A stretch of DNA of 64,000 bases. Origin: Liquidambar formosana (lineage: Eukaryota > Streptophyta > Magnoliopsida > Saxifragales > Altingiaceae). The position numbers and the translations under genes are program-made. This document shows, in pieces, positions 22,236 to 32,460 of the stretch (its first letter is position 1; the number at the start of each line of letters is the position of its first letter). The notes below the pieces were generated by a model, which was not told where the DNA came from, searched no databases, and saw only the letters and a program-made list of their open reading frames with translations. The stretch spans positions 23,637,278-23,701,277 of the forward strand of contig CM077824.1 in assembly GCA_039720395.1 (NCBI GenBank), read 5' to 3'.

Positions 22236-23892
22236 CTCTTAACCCACGAATTTCTTTCCATTTTCTTCCAACCAATAGAGAGAGAGAAAATGAGAGAGGG
22301 AGAGTGACGGGGGAGGTTGTGGGTGGCTCGCCGGAGCATGGCAGCCCCGATCCGATGCCGGCAAGCTTGGATTCGTCATAGTTTGGCCCGATCTACGTGT
22401 GTGTAGGGATGGTTTGGCATTTGCATCACTCATTTTTGAGGTATGGGACATTTTCTCATTTTAAACCCTTGTGGCATGGGGGTTTGGATATAAATCATGT
22501 AGTTTTACATGTATTTGGTAGTTTTTGCATAAATATCATGCATGGGGTATATAATTGCTAGGTTTTACAAATTGTGGAAACCTAGGGTTTGATTCACATA
22601 ATATTTTGTTATAAAAATGTTGTTTTTGAAATCATTCGTTTGGAAATGATTTATGAAAGTTACTTATTGTGATTTTTATGAACCCACCTGTTATATGGTT
22701 TTCGTGGAAAATTTATATATATAAAATTTTCCGGTTTATATGGAAATTATGGAGTCATTTCATATGGTTTTTTTTAAGAACAAACCTATTATGTAGTTTT
22801 TGGAAAATTTATATATAATTTTCCAGATTATGTGAGAATTATGAAATTAATAAATGAAAAGGAAAGTGTTGATGATATGGATAGAGTGATGAGGGCTAAT
22901 GGAGACAGGATTACTGCGGTCCCAAAGAAACGGGATGTCTTGCCGTGTCTTCCTATCCTTTAGTCCTGAGTTACGTGCCCAAATATGATGTTACTTTCTG
23001 GTCCAAGTAGGATCATATTGTTTCCTCATGATGGGTTACTTTCTGGACCATGTAGGATCCATAGTGTTTCCCCTTATTTTCTACACGCGAGGGCCTCGCA
23101 TGACCTGGGGAGGATTTATCAATTTGAAAGATTGATATTATGGATTGTCGGATATGGCAGATGATGATTATTGGCTTATAAGGCCGTGATATAGAATTTG
23201 GAAAGAATAATAATGAATTATGAATAACTTGAGTTACTTCTTACCTTTTTAAAAATAAAAAGGGGTGTTGGTATTAAAAGATTTAAACTTCTGTAGTTTA
23301 TTTCACTATAAATGTATTAGTTTTATTTATTGAAAATTATATTGCAAACTAATCAATGGTTTTGCAAGGTTCTTAAAAAGTATATAAACTATGATTTTTA
23401 AAACCTTGGGGTTACTGTGAGAAATGTTTTCCTACTGAGCGTGTAGCTAATACCCCCACAGTTTTCTTGCAGGTCATATTTTCAAAGCTAAGTTGACTTG
23501 GGTTTTGGGAGCACGTCAGCATGCTTGCATTCATGTAGAGAATATTGGAGATAGGCTTTGAACCTAGGCATGTATTAATTTTAATTTCATGGCCTGTAAT
23601 AATTAATTGAGTAGTGGATGCATATCTGAATGAGACCTATGTGACTACGATGCGGCTGGTAGATTTCTTTATTTTGGAATATTGTGTGGATGGCTGGAAA
23701 TGCTTATAAATGTGTTTTCTACGGGTTTTATAACTAGTCGATAACTTGGTATGTCCTATTTACAGACGAGACCATACCGGGTTTTCTAAAAATATTTTCA
23801 AAAGAATTATTTTTATTAAACATCTACCAAACTTGGCTTTAAAAGTGGTTTTCTTACTACTTAACTAATGGTCTCAATTTCGGGTCATTGAA

Positions 23893-24536
23893 ACAATCTT
23901 TTAAAAGAAAATTCCAACCCAAAATTAGAAACCCAATCAATAGAAGAACTTAATGAATTAGAACAAAATCAGCCCCAAGATGATATCCCAGAATCGTCTT
24001 CCTCTTCAGGTTACAGTATTGAATCAAATAATGAAAAAGTTCAAAATTGTACAACAACAGCTTGTTGTAACAAAGATAAAACATTAATGCCTTCAACAGC
24101 AGAAGAAAAACAATTAGTAGATTTTGTTGATACTATACCAGACCCCAAAGTTAGAATAACATACTTAAATAATCTTTCCAATACCATATCCCAAACTAGC
24201 CAAACATCTATGCTAACCTTCAATACTTACCCTAATTATAATCTTACCAATATCATAAATAGATTTGATAAAAATAAATCTAGACCAACTACAATTGAAG
24301 ACTTACAATATGAAATTAATTTGGGAAAAATAGAAATAAGGTATCTCAAAGCACAAGTACAAGAATTACAACAACTAAAATTACAAATGCAAGACTTTAA
24401 ATGTTAACAAGATTATCTAACCCAACAAATCCTTGAACTTAAACATACAGAATTTAATATCACTCCAAAACGTCAAGACGAAGAAAGCCAGGATCTAGAT
24501 GCTATACAAATAGCAACAATGATAGATTACTAGAAA
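23893..24536 (+). pseudogene. Viral ORF1 segment: acidic and coiled-coil linker after the coat knuckle
   Basis: The reading frame is open from 23898 to a stop at 24405. The N-terminal part is acidic and Ser-rich (QPQDDIPESSSSSG-like). The C-terminal part has heptad-like hydrophobic spacing, ending EIRYLKAQVQELQQLKLQM, which suggests a coiled coil (about 24300-24400). It follows the coat region and precedes the protease, where caulimovirids often have a variable linker. There is a further stop near 24529. Confidence 0.6.
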
Positions 24537-24564
24537 TGGCATGTTTATGTAACCCTTATAATCA

Positions 24565-24766
24565 ATGAAGCATTCTGTATTAACACATGCATTAGTTGAC
24601 TTTGGTGTAAACATGAATTGTATTCAACAAGGATTAGTACCAACACATTTTGTACAAAGAACAATTGAACAACTTAGTGCAACTGACGGAACAAAAATGA
24701 AAATCAATTTCAAACTTGATAATGTCCAAGTATGTAACCAAAAAACTTATATAAAGACACTATTCA
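24565..24766 (+). pseudogene. Viral aspartic protease, N-terminal half
   Basis: The fragment contains ALVDFGVNMNCIQQGLVP. Position and flanks fit the retropepsin active-site loop, but the residue after the catalytic Asp is Phe, where Ser or Thr is expected, so the enzyme would be inactive. The frame runs into the Helitron at 24767. The C-terminal half resumes at 26389 in the same phase, showing that the Helitron landed without loss of viral bases. Confidence 0.75.
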
Positions 24767-26388
24767 TCTATACTACTTATAAAAAGATGAATGTGAGAAA
24801 AACTTTTGATTGACTAATATACCCTTATTTTAATTTTTAAATACACAACTACCCTTCTGCATATATAAGAAATACAGCAATATAAAACACAAACCTTAAT
24901 AAGAATTCTAAGGAAACTACACAACTACCCTTCTACATATATCGGAAATATAGCAATCTAAAACACATACCTTAATAAGAATTCTAAGGAAACTATACAA
25001 CGACCCTTCTGCATATATAGGAAATATAGCAATATAAAACACATACCTTAATAATAATTTTAAGAAAACTATAATTCATATAATAATTAAATAAAACCAA
25101 ACCCAGATAGGAATTTTAAGGAAACAGAAACTATAATTCGTATATAATAAACAATAATTTTAAGGAAACTATAATTCGTATTTTAAGGAAACTCATTCTC
25201 TTTCTCATTTGTTCTTGCTGATAAAAAATCCCTTGTAAGAGGTATGTATTTTTTTTTATTATTTTTTTTTTAATTGCTCAATCTCTATATTGTCTTTCTG
25301 ATTTTTTCTTGGAGATTAAAATTCCATTCTCAAGACTACACTATTTATGGGTGATTTGAGGGGTGGGTCGGAGAACAAGGGCCTTAAGTTTCTAAATGTT
25401 CTTGATGAGGAATCTTGCCTTATTTTTTTGATTTGTAATTTTTCCCATTTTTTGAATCCTAATATTAGTTTTCGTGCTATGTTATCTTTGGTTGTTTCAA
25501 TTAATGGGATGTTGAGCTCCAATGATGAATTGTGGAATGTCTTGCTACAAAGTGGGGATCCATAAATTCTTCAGCCAAAAAACTAAAAAAATAAAAAAAA
25601 TACAAAGAAGTTGAAGAGAGGTAGTAGTAAAGTTTCATTTGGATGAAGTGGAATAATATCCCATTATAGTAATATGGTGTTATGACTCTTGTCTTTTTTA
25701 GCATGTACTTATTCTTTAAGTGATCCAAAATGTATTAGAATTTGTTGATGTGTAAGTCACATTATATAAACTACTAATTCGTTAATAAATTTAGTCTATT
25801 CTTTTGCATATAAGTTCTATGATACAATGGACTTGCCATATCGTTAACAATTCAACCAAATTAAATTCTCTTTAGAGATTAAGTATATACTTTCTCCATT
25901 TATTTTGGTTCTAATTATTTTCTTTTTTACTTCTTCATTGATATGTTTCTTATTGTAGATGTATAGAAAATTGGTGGACAATGAATAAGTTATTTATCCA
26001 GATTCTTGATAGTTACGTGTCATTATGTATTAGCATTTCTTTCCAGATCATTTGATGTACACGGACTAAAACCTTCTATGAAGTAATAAATAATTTCTTA
26101 ACATCTCAAATCTTCACACTTGATATGGATTAAATGTTAAAGAAAAATGGCCGCATAACCTTCCTTAAGTAAATAAAGTTTATATTTAATTGATATGGAC
26201 AATATTGAATTGATAATTACCCGATGAGAGGCTATGTTACATGAAAAGGGTCAATCCCTATTCAAGCTAAAAAGATCTTGGGAAGCATTGATCTTTTATA
26301 TGTTTATTTAAGAAAAATAATTGATGATCTTTAAATCATTTTATTATTGACAAAAAATTCACGTGCAACGCATGTGAGCAATAACTAG
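24767..26388 (+). mobile_element. Intact-ended non-autonomous Helitron
   Basis: A 1622-bp element begins TCTATACTACTTATAAAAAG, preceded by A (24766), and ends CTAG at 26385-26388, followed by T (26389). The 3' hairpin CACGTGC-AAC-GCATGTG lies at 26360-26376, 8 nt before CTAG, as in canonical Helitrons. No Rep or helicase frame is present. Inside, three tandem units of about 70 bp (24850-25075) repeat CCCTTCTGCATATATA and AATAAGAATTCTAAGGAAAC. Removing the element leaves a continuous viral frame, which confirms the borders independently. Confidence 0.93.
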
Positions 26389-26523
26389 TTTTATTAAAAG
26401 ACTTAACTAAACTAGTTATATTAGGAACCCCATTTTTAGGACTCATTACTCCTTTTAGTGTACATGAAGATGGTATACATACGCGACTAACAAGAAGAGA
26501 TTTAATATTTAAATTTATTGACT
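26389..26523 (+). pseudogene. Viral aspartic protease, C-terminal half
   Basis: In the frame continuing from 24766, this codes for ILGTPFLGLITPF and then the linker toward RT, ending at a stop near 26521. The hydrophobic ILGTPFL segment matches the conserved second block of retropepsins (ILG-x-DF/PFL). Confidence 0.75.
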
Positions 26524-26675
26524 AACCACAAACTCGCGAAATTAATAAGATTAACATTCTTAAATCTCAATTGATCACAACATTAAATTTAATTTCCAGA
26601 AAGACTCAGCATAATAAACATCTCCAAAGTGAAGTCCAAACACTCAAAATAGAATAAACATTAGAAATTCCAGAA

Positions 26676-27645
26676 ATGAAAACAAAAATAAACCCGTTTC
26701 ATTCTTTGTTAAAACAAACAGTTTGCTCTAATCTACCCAACTCCTTTTGGAATAGAAAGAAGCATGTTGTTAGTCTTCCTTATGAATCAAACTTTAAAGA
26801 ATCACAAATTTCAACAAAAGCACGACCCATACAAATGAATCAAACATTATTAGAATATTTCCAAAAAAAATTCAAGAATTATTCGACAAAAAATTAATTA
26901 GGAAAAGTAAGTCTCTATGGAATTGCTCAGCATTTTATGTTAATAAACCAGCTGAAATAGAAAGAGGAACTCCAAGGCGAGTTATTAATTACAAACCATC
27001 AAATAAAGTACTCAAATGGATAAGTACCCAATTCCTAATAAACAAGATCTACTTAGGTTATATAATGCCAAAATATTTTCTAAATTTGATATGAAATCAT
27101 GATTTTGGCAAATACAACTCAAAGAAGAAGATAGGTACAAAACAACTTTTAATGTTCTTTTCGGTCAATACGAATGGAATGTTATGTCATTTGGATTAAA
27201 AAATGTTCCATCAGAATTCCAAAATATTATGAATAAAATTTTTAGTCCATACACAGAATGGTCAATAGTTTATATTGATGATGTTTTAATATATTCTCCA
27301 ACAATAGAAAAACATTGGAAACATTTACACACATTCTTTAAAGTAATCAAACATAGTGGTTTAGTACTCTTAGAATCTAAAATAATACTATTTCAACCAA
27401 AAATTAGATTTCTTGGACAGTATATTCATCATGGCACCATTACCCCAATAGAACAAAGTCTAGAATTTTCTAGCAAATTTCTAGATGAAATTAAGGACAA
27501 AACACAATTGCAAAGGTCTCTAGGAAGCTTAAACTATATAGGAAGCTTTTATAAAGATTTGCATAAAATATGCAAATCTTTATATGATAGATTAAAGAAA
27601 TTCCTCCAACATGGTCATCTCAACATACACACATTGTTAAACTAA
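26676..27645 (+). pseudogene. Viral reverse transcriptase region
   Basis: This is the polymerase part of ORF1. Upstream pieces (26676-26897 and other frames to about 27180) carry the N-terminal fingers, with at least two frameshifts or stops. From 27184 the frame is open: FGLKNVPSEFQNIMNKIF, then the catalytic box YIDDVLIYS with YIDD at 27271-27282, then FLGQYIHHGTITP and the connection region RSLGSLNYIGSFYKDL. These are the conserved RT blocks of Caulimoviridae. The copy cannot make a full-length enzyme. It is followed, after a small frame break, by RNase H. Confidence 0.9.
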
Positions 27646-27671
27646 TTATAACAAGAATAACACATCAACCA

Positions 27672-28094
27672 TTGTTACAAATTGCCAATCCACAAGCCTT
27701 TAAAATAGTAGAAACAAATGCTTCCGATATAAGATATAGTGGTATTCTGAAACAAAAAATTGATCAAGAACAATTAGTACGCTTTACATCTGGAATTTGG
27801 AATTCCTCCCAGAAAAATTATAGTACTATTAAAAAGGAAATTTTAAGTATTATTTTATGCATTTCAAAATTCCAGTTTGACCTTTTAAATCAAAAGTTTT
27901 TATTAAGAGTTGATTGTAAGAGTGCCAAGACAGTTTTAGAAAAAGATGTCAAAAACATTGCTTTAAAACAATTTTTTGCTAGATGGCAAGCCATTTTAAG
28001 TGTTTTTTATTTTGAAATAGAATTTATTAAAGGAGAAAACAATAGCCTACCTGATTTCCTCTTATGGGAATTCTTGCAGGGTTCTCATGGGTGA
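27672..28094 (+). pseudogene. Viral RNase H domain, end of ORF1
   Basis: A 140-codon open frame has the RNase H acid residues in context: ETNASDIRYSGIL (first Asp), the Glu in KKEILSIIL, and RVDCKSAKTVLEK (second Asp), followed by FARWQAILSVFYFEIEFIKG. The domain itself looks intact, but it is cut from RT by a frame break near 27645. It ends TGA 28092-28094, overlapping the ORF2 start by 8 nt. Confidence 0.88.
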
Positions 28095-29415
28095 TAAACC
28101 CAAACCAACTAGTAAAGCAGACTATACTATGAAAAAGAAGGAATTTCCTTCTTCCAAGACACCTTTATTTCACTCTATTCCAATTACACAGCATGGCCTT
28201 CGGCCCACATGTACTAGACCTCCATTATCCCTTTCAGGAAAACAATCATATCCTCCACATTTGTTCCCTACTTCGCTAAACCCATTTGCTCCATTGGACT
28301 TTCCAAAACTTCCAAGTTCTTCTAACCTTTCAAAAGGACAAACATTTGCTAAAGTAGTAGCCAGTCCTTTACATTTAACATCCTCTCCAGTAGTACAAAA
28401 CCCATCACAATTCTTAGAGCCTTCAGCTCTTCCCGAAAATGTAGTTCCCTCTCAATACATTTATAATCATAACCTCTTGCCTATAATAGCCATAGAACCT
28501 GAATTTAGGGCAGTAATTCCCTACCAAGTATTTCTTCTTGAACGACATTGGCTTTCTCCTCTTGGAGATAAGTCTCAAACTTATTATGAATTTATTCTTA
28601 TTGATACAGACTCTGCCTTAATTACCCATGTTCGAGACAAAAAAAATGCAGCACATTTTAAATGTAGGATCCTTAAGGTCCTATCATATTATGATTGGAA
28701 CCAAGCTCTCCATACTCCCAAAAATTTCTCCCAAGAACATTATCCTCTAGCCTATACCTACTTTGATTATATTGATGCTTGGTATAAAACATTTTCTTTC
28801 CAAAATTCCAATAGAAACCATTAATGGTTCTTTTATTTTTGCCAAACCATAGTTTATAAATTCCCAACTTGGTTTAACCAATGGTTTTTCTGGTTTGGAC
28901 CAGATAACCAAATACTTCCCCCTCCTGTTCTCGAGGGATTTAAACATTTCTTTAATCATTCATCATTCCCAGAACAAGAACATAGTCCTCCTCTTTTTAT
29001 TTTTCTTGCCTTATTTCAGCTCCCATGGATCTCTAAATGGGACTATGTTATTTCACCCATTGGATCTCATCCTTCTACTCCTCATTTATGTCGATGGTTC
29101 TCCTTCAAATGGTGGGATCGTGCCAATGCTCAAAAAGCATATGTCCCAAATATTATTCTTTTCTTTCAAAAAAATCCCAAGTATTATAAACGACCAATCC
29201 AAGAAAATTCTACAAGTGAATTTCTAGCAGTTAAATCCAAAAAGCAATCCAAAATAGCATCATCCAAATCCAAGTCTGAGTACAAAAAGTATTTGCTTGA
29301 GGCTCTGTCACAAGCAGATTCAGATGAAGAACACTCAGATGAAGCTTCCTCATCCCATCCTTTCAACCAGAATGAGGACGATTGTTATGGAATTGAATTT
29401 TTCTCACAGATGTAA
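28087..29415 (+). pseudogene. Viral ORF2, unknown function, one internal stop
   Basis: From ATG 28087 a single frame runs to TAA 29413-29415 (442 codons), broken only by TAA at 28822-28824. It begins MGDKPKPTSKADYTMKKKEF, is Pro/Ser-rich to about residue 130, then has a folded-looking part (VFLLERHWLSPLGDKSQTYY). After the internal stop comes an aromatic-rich stretch (FPTWFNQWFFWFGPDNQILP, later WFSFKWWDRANAQKAYVPN), a Lys/Ser-rich linker and an acidic tail. The ATG overlaps the ORF1 terminator by 8 nt, so expression by reinitiation or leaky scanning is likely. Florendoviruses have a second ORF of unknown role at this place; I assign no function. Confidence 0.8.
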
Positions 29416-29801
29416 CCCATCTGCCATTACAAGAATAGTGTTAAGCCTAGCCCAAACTTCTAGAATTATTCAAGCTCCACAGCCACCGACACAACAATCT
29501 GGTGAATAGTTCATTTGGATTCCATTATTGCTCGTGAACAATAATTCCAGACATCATTATTTCCAAGGATAGCTTTCAGCACCAAAGGATAAGAATAGTA
29601 AAACAAACAAACAAACAAACAAACAAAAAAAGAAAAAAGAAAAAAAAAAGAAAAAGAATACTTTCAGTACTTACTGTTCACTGTTCACATCATGCCTACT
29701 TTTGTCAGCCACATTTATGATTTCTAGCTCCACTAGCCAACTGTGAGATATTCTACTATCTTCCAGTAGCAACAAGAGGACAAACACAATTTACAAATTT
29801 G

Positions 29802-29847
29802 TTTGGAATCCGCCAAAAGTTTTACGGATATGTTTGAAATCCGCCAA
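29802..29847 (+). promoter_or_regulatory. Direct repeat TTTGRAATCCGCCAA just upstream of TATA
   Basis: TTTGGAATCCGCCAA (29802-29816) and TTTGAAATCCGCCAA (29833-29847) are spaced 31 bp start to start, about three helix turns. The second ends 10 bp before the TATA box. The pair looks like a duplicated activator site for the viral promoter (inference). Confidence 0.6.
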
Positions 29848-29856
29848 TTCTTAGGT

Positions 29857-29865
29857 TATAAATAA
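29857..29865 (+). promoter_or_regulatory. TATA box of viral pregenomic promoter
   Basis: TATAAATAA lies in the non-coding region upstream of the primer-binding site, at the position expected for the promoter of the terminally redundant pregenomic RNA. Confidence 0.7.
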
Positions 29866-30085
29866 GAACCAAAGTAGTTGGTTCAGGCATCCTGTAATTT
29901 GTAATTATACCCAGCTACCTCTCTCTCTAAAATCCTCTAGTTCTGAACTTTCTTCTCTTCTTACTATAAGCCTTTTGCTTCTTTCTCAACCACCCTTTGT
30001 AAGTATTTCTTTCTTTATTTTCAGTATTGTAATTTTTAGGTTTTGTAATCTAATTTAGTATTTGTATAATATCTACTGTTAGATT

Positions 30086-30103
30086 TGGTATTAGAGCCAT
30101 GTT
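30086..30103 (+). other. Viral primer-binding site, tRNA-Met type
   Basis: TGGTATTAGAGCCATGTT closely matches the caulimovirid consensus complementary to the 3' end of plant initiator tRNA-Met (TGGTATCAGAGC...). One C-to-T change is visible. It marks the start of minus-strand DNA synthesis and position 1 of the circular viral map. Confidence 0.88.
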
Positions 30104-30277
30104 GCTTTTACTTATGAGAATTTTATTTATTTTGTATTTTCGATTTGATCTGGTCTTAAATTGATCTCTCTATTTTCCGAGATACTGTGTTAGGTGTTAA
30201 GGTATGTGATTACCGTGTGGTCACCATAATAGTGTGAAAATAGTCAGTATCTAGGATTTCAGTCTCTTAAATACAAA

Positions 30278-31240
30278 ATGAATAGATTTTTCAGAAGTAA
30301 TTCTACTAGGTCTAATACTTCATCTGCTGAACCAAGTACTAGTAGTTCTATTTTAGATTTTTCTTCAAATACCACCATTGTAAATAGTAAACAAGAAATA
30401 TATAAAGATGTAGATAAAACGTTAGCTAATTGGGCTATACCAAAGATTAATCCAACCACAATATATCAAAAAGGATATTTAGATTTTAAAACTGATTATG
30501 CTATTAAAATAGTTGAACAAACAATGCCATTTAGTTCTACCCATGAAATAATCCAATTGTTATCTAGAAAAACCATTTTAGAACATATTAGGAAAAAATA
30601 CAATTACATACATTTTGGTTGTGTACAAATAGCCATTAAGCCATTAACAAGAGATAGATTAAAAGTTTCGACATTAGTATGTCTACGAGATGCTAGACAT
30701 AGACAATTTGGTGATTCTATACTAGGATTAGTAGAATCTAGTCTTTGTAATGGACCCGTATATTTTAATTACTTTCCAAATTATTCAGTATGGTTAAATG
30801 ACAAAACCATTTTAAAATCATTTACATTAAATATTAAAACATATGGATATGATATAGAAGAAGGAGCTGTGGGATTAGCTTTGGTTTATAGGATATATTA
30901 TAAAGTAATGACTAGCATAACTCCAAAAGCTTTATATACTAGTCCCAAAGGATATACAACATTAATACAAGCCCAAACTCATAAATCTAATGTAGCAGTT
31001 CCAAAACAAATAGAATGGAACGAATTATCATTACCCAAAAATTGTTCACTACCAGATATAGTTCCACCCAAGAACATAGAATACAGACAATTAGATCAAA
31101 TTATACAACATCCAGATGGTAGAGTTGATGTTCAGTTTACTCCTTCTAAACAAATAACACTCAACATTTCAGAATTTACACCAAGTAGTTCAAGGACATC
31201 TGTTCCACCTCGACCATCCTTTTTAGTACCAAGTCCATGA
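30278..31240 (+). pseudogene. Viral movement protein, N-terminal part of ORF1
   Basis: This is 320 codons open from ATG 30278 to an in-frame TGA at 31238-31240. After a Ser/Thr-rich head (about 35 residues) comes a 30K-superfamily-like core: the YLDFKTDYAIKIVEQTMPFS region, then HFGCVQIAIKPLTRD, then a CLRDARHRQFGDSILGLVES block. The product would enlarge plasmodesmata for cell-to-cell spread. The same frame continues beyond the TGA into the coat region, so the TGA is a disabling mutation in one polyprotein rather than a natural end. Confidence 0.78.
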
Positions 31241-32460
31241 GTCCCATTAGAAACACCTTTCCCTACTAGAACAAATTTAGAATGATTAACAGGATTAAGA
31301 AATAATAATAATATTAGTCAACCATATTATACAATAGATCCACAGAGCTTAGAAAATACGGATGATAATATGTCTCCAACAAGATCACAAGTGGAATATA
31401 CTAGATACGATCTAGCTATACATATGCTAACGGAAGACTATTCTGAATCATTCCAACTGAAAGTAGATTCCATAGAAGAATATTTTAACTCCATTGAAAA
31501 CATAATTAAAAAATATCGCCAAGATAACAATATTCCTCACAAAGCAACTCATCGAATTGAAAGAAAAATATTACATAAAATGTACAATACATATTGTCAA
31601 AAATTTAATGTTAATATAACATTTTCCACATGGTATCCATTATTTGTGAAAAAGAAAATAAATACTCCCCCATCTGATAAGACAATACAAGTTACTACTA
31701 AAGACTATACAACATGAAAAACTCCAAAAGACAAAATAATTCAATCAATCCATCCTGCTTTAGGAAATATTTGTATCCAAGTAAGAAATAATACACTAAA
31801 GGCATCTCCTTTTAAAGAAACAAAAGTTCTTGATTCATCAACGAAAACAAAATGCCTCAGAGAATTCAGCCTTACATTTAATATTGATAGGTTTTATTGG
31901 CAAACTTAAAGGCTGGTGGGATTATTATCTTCTAGAGCACGATCACCAATATATTATAAATACAACAAAGTAAATGACAATAGAAATCTAGTTTTAGATC
32001 TTACTGGTCAACCAGTACCAGATAATATTAATATTCTCGTATATACAATTATAAAACATTTTATTGGAGATCCATTAACGATCACTAATAGATCAAGTGA
32101 AATATTATCCAATTTAAGGTGTCCAAAACTTGAGGATTTTAGATGGTATAAAGATGTATTTTTCAGTAGAATCTTTCTTAAAGAAGATTGTTACAATGAT
32201 TATTAGAAAGAAAGATTTATCTCCGGCTTACCAACCCTATTTAGTGAAAAATTAAACAAAAATTAAGAAGTATTCATAATGGAATAATAAATTATCATAT
32301 TTTATCTTATGGTGACATAGTCTCTCTTATTAATACTAAAGGATTTGCATTATGTACAGATTTAAAGATAAAAGCCCAAATGAAAAAACAAAAAGATCAA
32401 TGGCATAAAACTATTCATTTAGCTAGATTAGTAATAATAATTCAAAAAATGAAAACAAAA
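31241..32460 (+). pseudogene. Viral coat region, N-terminal part (second copy)
   Basis: This continues the movement-protein frame with in-frame stops TGA 31283, TGA 31715, TAA 31907 and TAG 32204, and otherwise long open runs. The core (SPTRSQVEYTRYDLAIHML, then KYRQDNNIPHKATHRIERK) is followed by a part repeated in 20620-21060 (KVNDNRNLVLDLTGQPVPDN, IIKHFIGDPLTITNRSSEI). The viral insertion ends near 32460, before the zinc knuckle. Confidence 0.75.

Larger units (their letters stand above)
21419..23892 (+). mobile_element. Solo LTR of a Gypsy (Tekay-like?) element in the viral insertion
   Basis: A 2474-bp sequence starts TGTGAGGAC and is flanked by a 5-bp duplication ACAAT (21414-21418 and 23893-23897). 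The end (GTCATTGAA) is a mutated version of the GTCGTTACA end of its relatives. It shares with the LTRs at 38062 and 58055 the ATTACTGCGGTCCCAAA/CTTGCCGTG block, the ACGCGAGGGCC block and the terminal GTCGATAACTTGG motif. A TATA box lies at 22228-22235, downstream of five palindromes. No internal domain accompanies it, so it is a solo LTR. The Tekay/Del attribution rests on the LTR ends, from memory. Confidence 0.85.
29516..30277 (+). promoter_or_regulatory. Viral intergenic region and leader
   Basis: The non-coding space between ORF2 and the movement protein. It holds a CAAA microsatellite with a poly-A-rich tail (about 29600-29660), a duplicated upstream motif, a TATA box (29857-29865), a CT-rich start region (about 29920-30000) and the primer-binding site (30086-30103). 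The layout matches the pregenomic promoter and leader of caulimovirids. Confidence 0.75.
20620..32460 (+). mobile_element. Endogenous caulimovirid (florendovirus-like), more than one genome length
   Basis: Viral sequence is present in three collinear segments (20620-21418, 23893-24766 and 26389-32460) separated by a solo LTR and a Helitron. Gene order around the circle is movement protein, coat with CCHC knuckle, aspartic protease, RT, RNase H, then a second ORF and an intergenic promoter with a tRNA-Met-type primer-binding site. Summing unique segments gives about 7.2 kb, a normal caulimovirid genome size. The insertion begins in the coat region and ends in the same region: 20625-21060 matches about 31962-32400. 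Stops and frameshifts show it is an old, non-functional copy. Assignment to Florendovirus rests on gene order (one polyprotein plus a second ORF). A petuvirus relative is the alternative. Confidence 0.85.
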
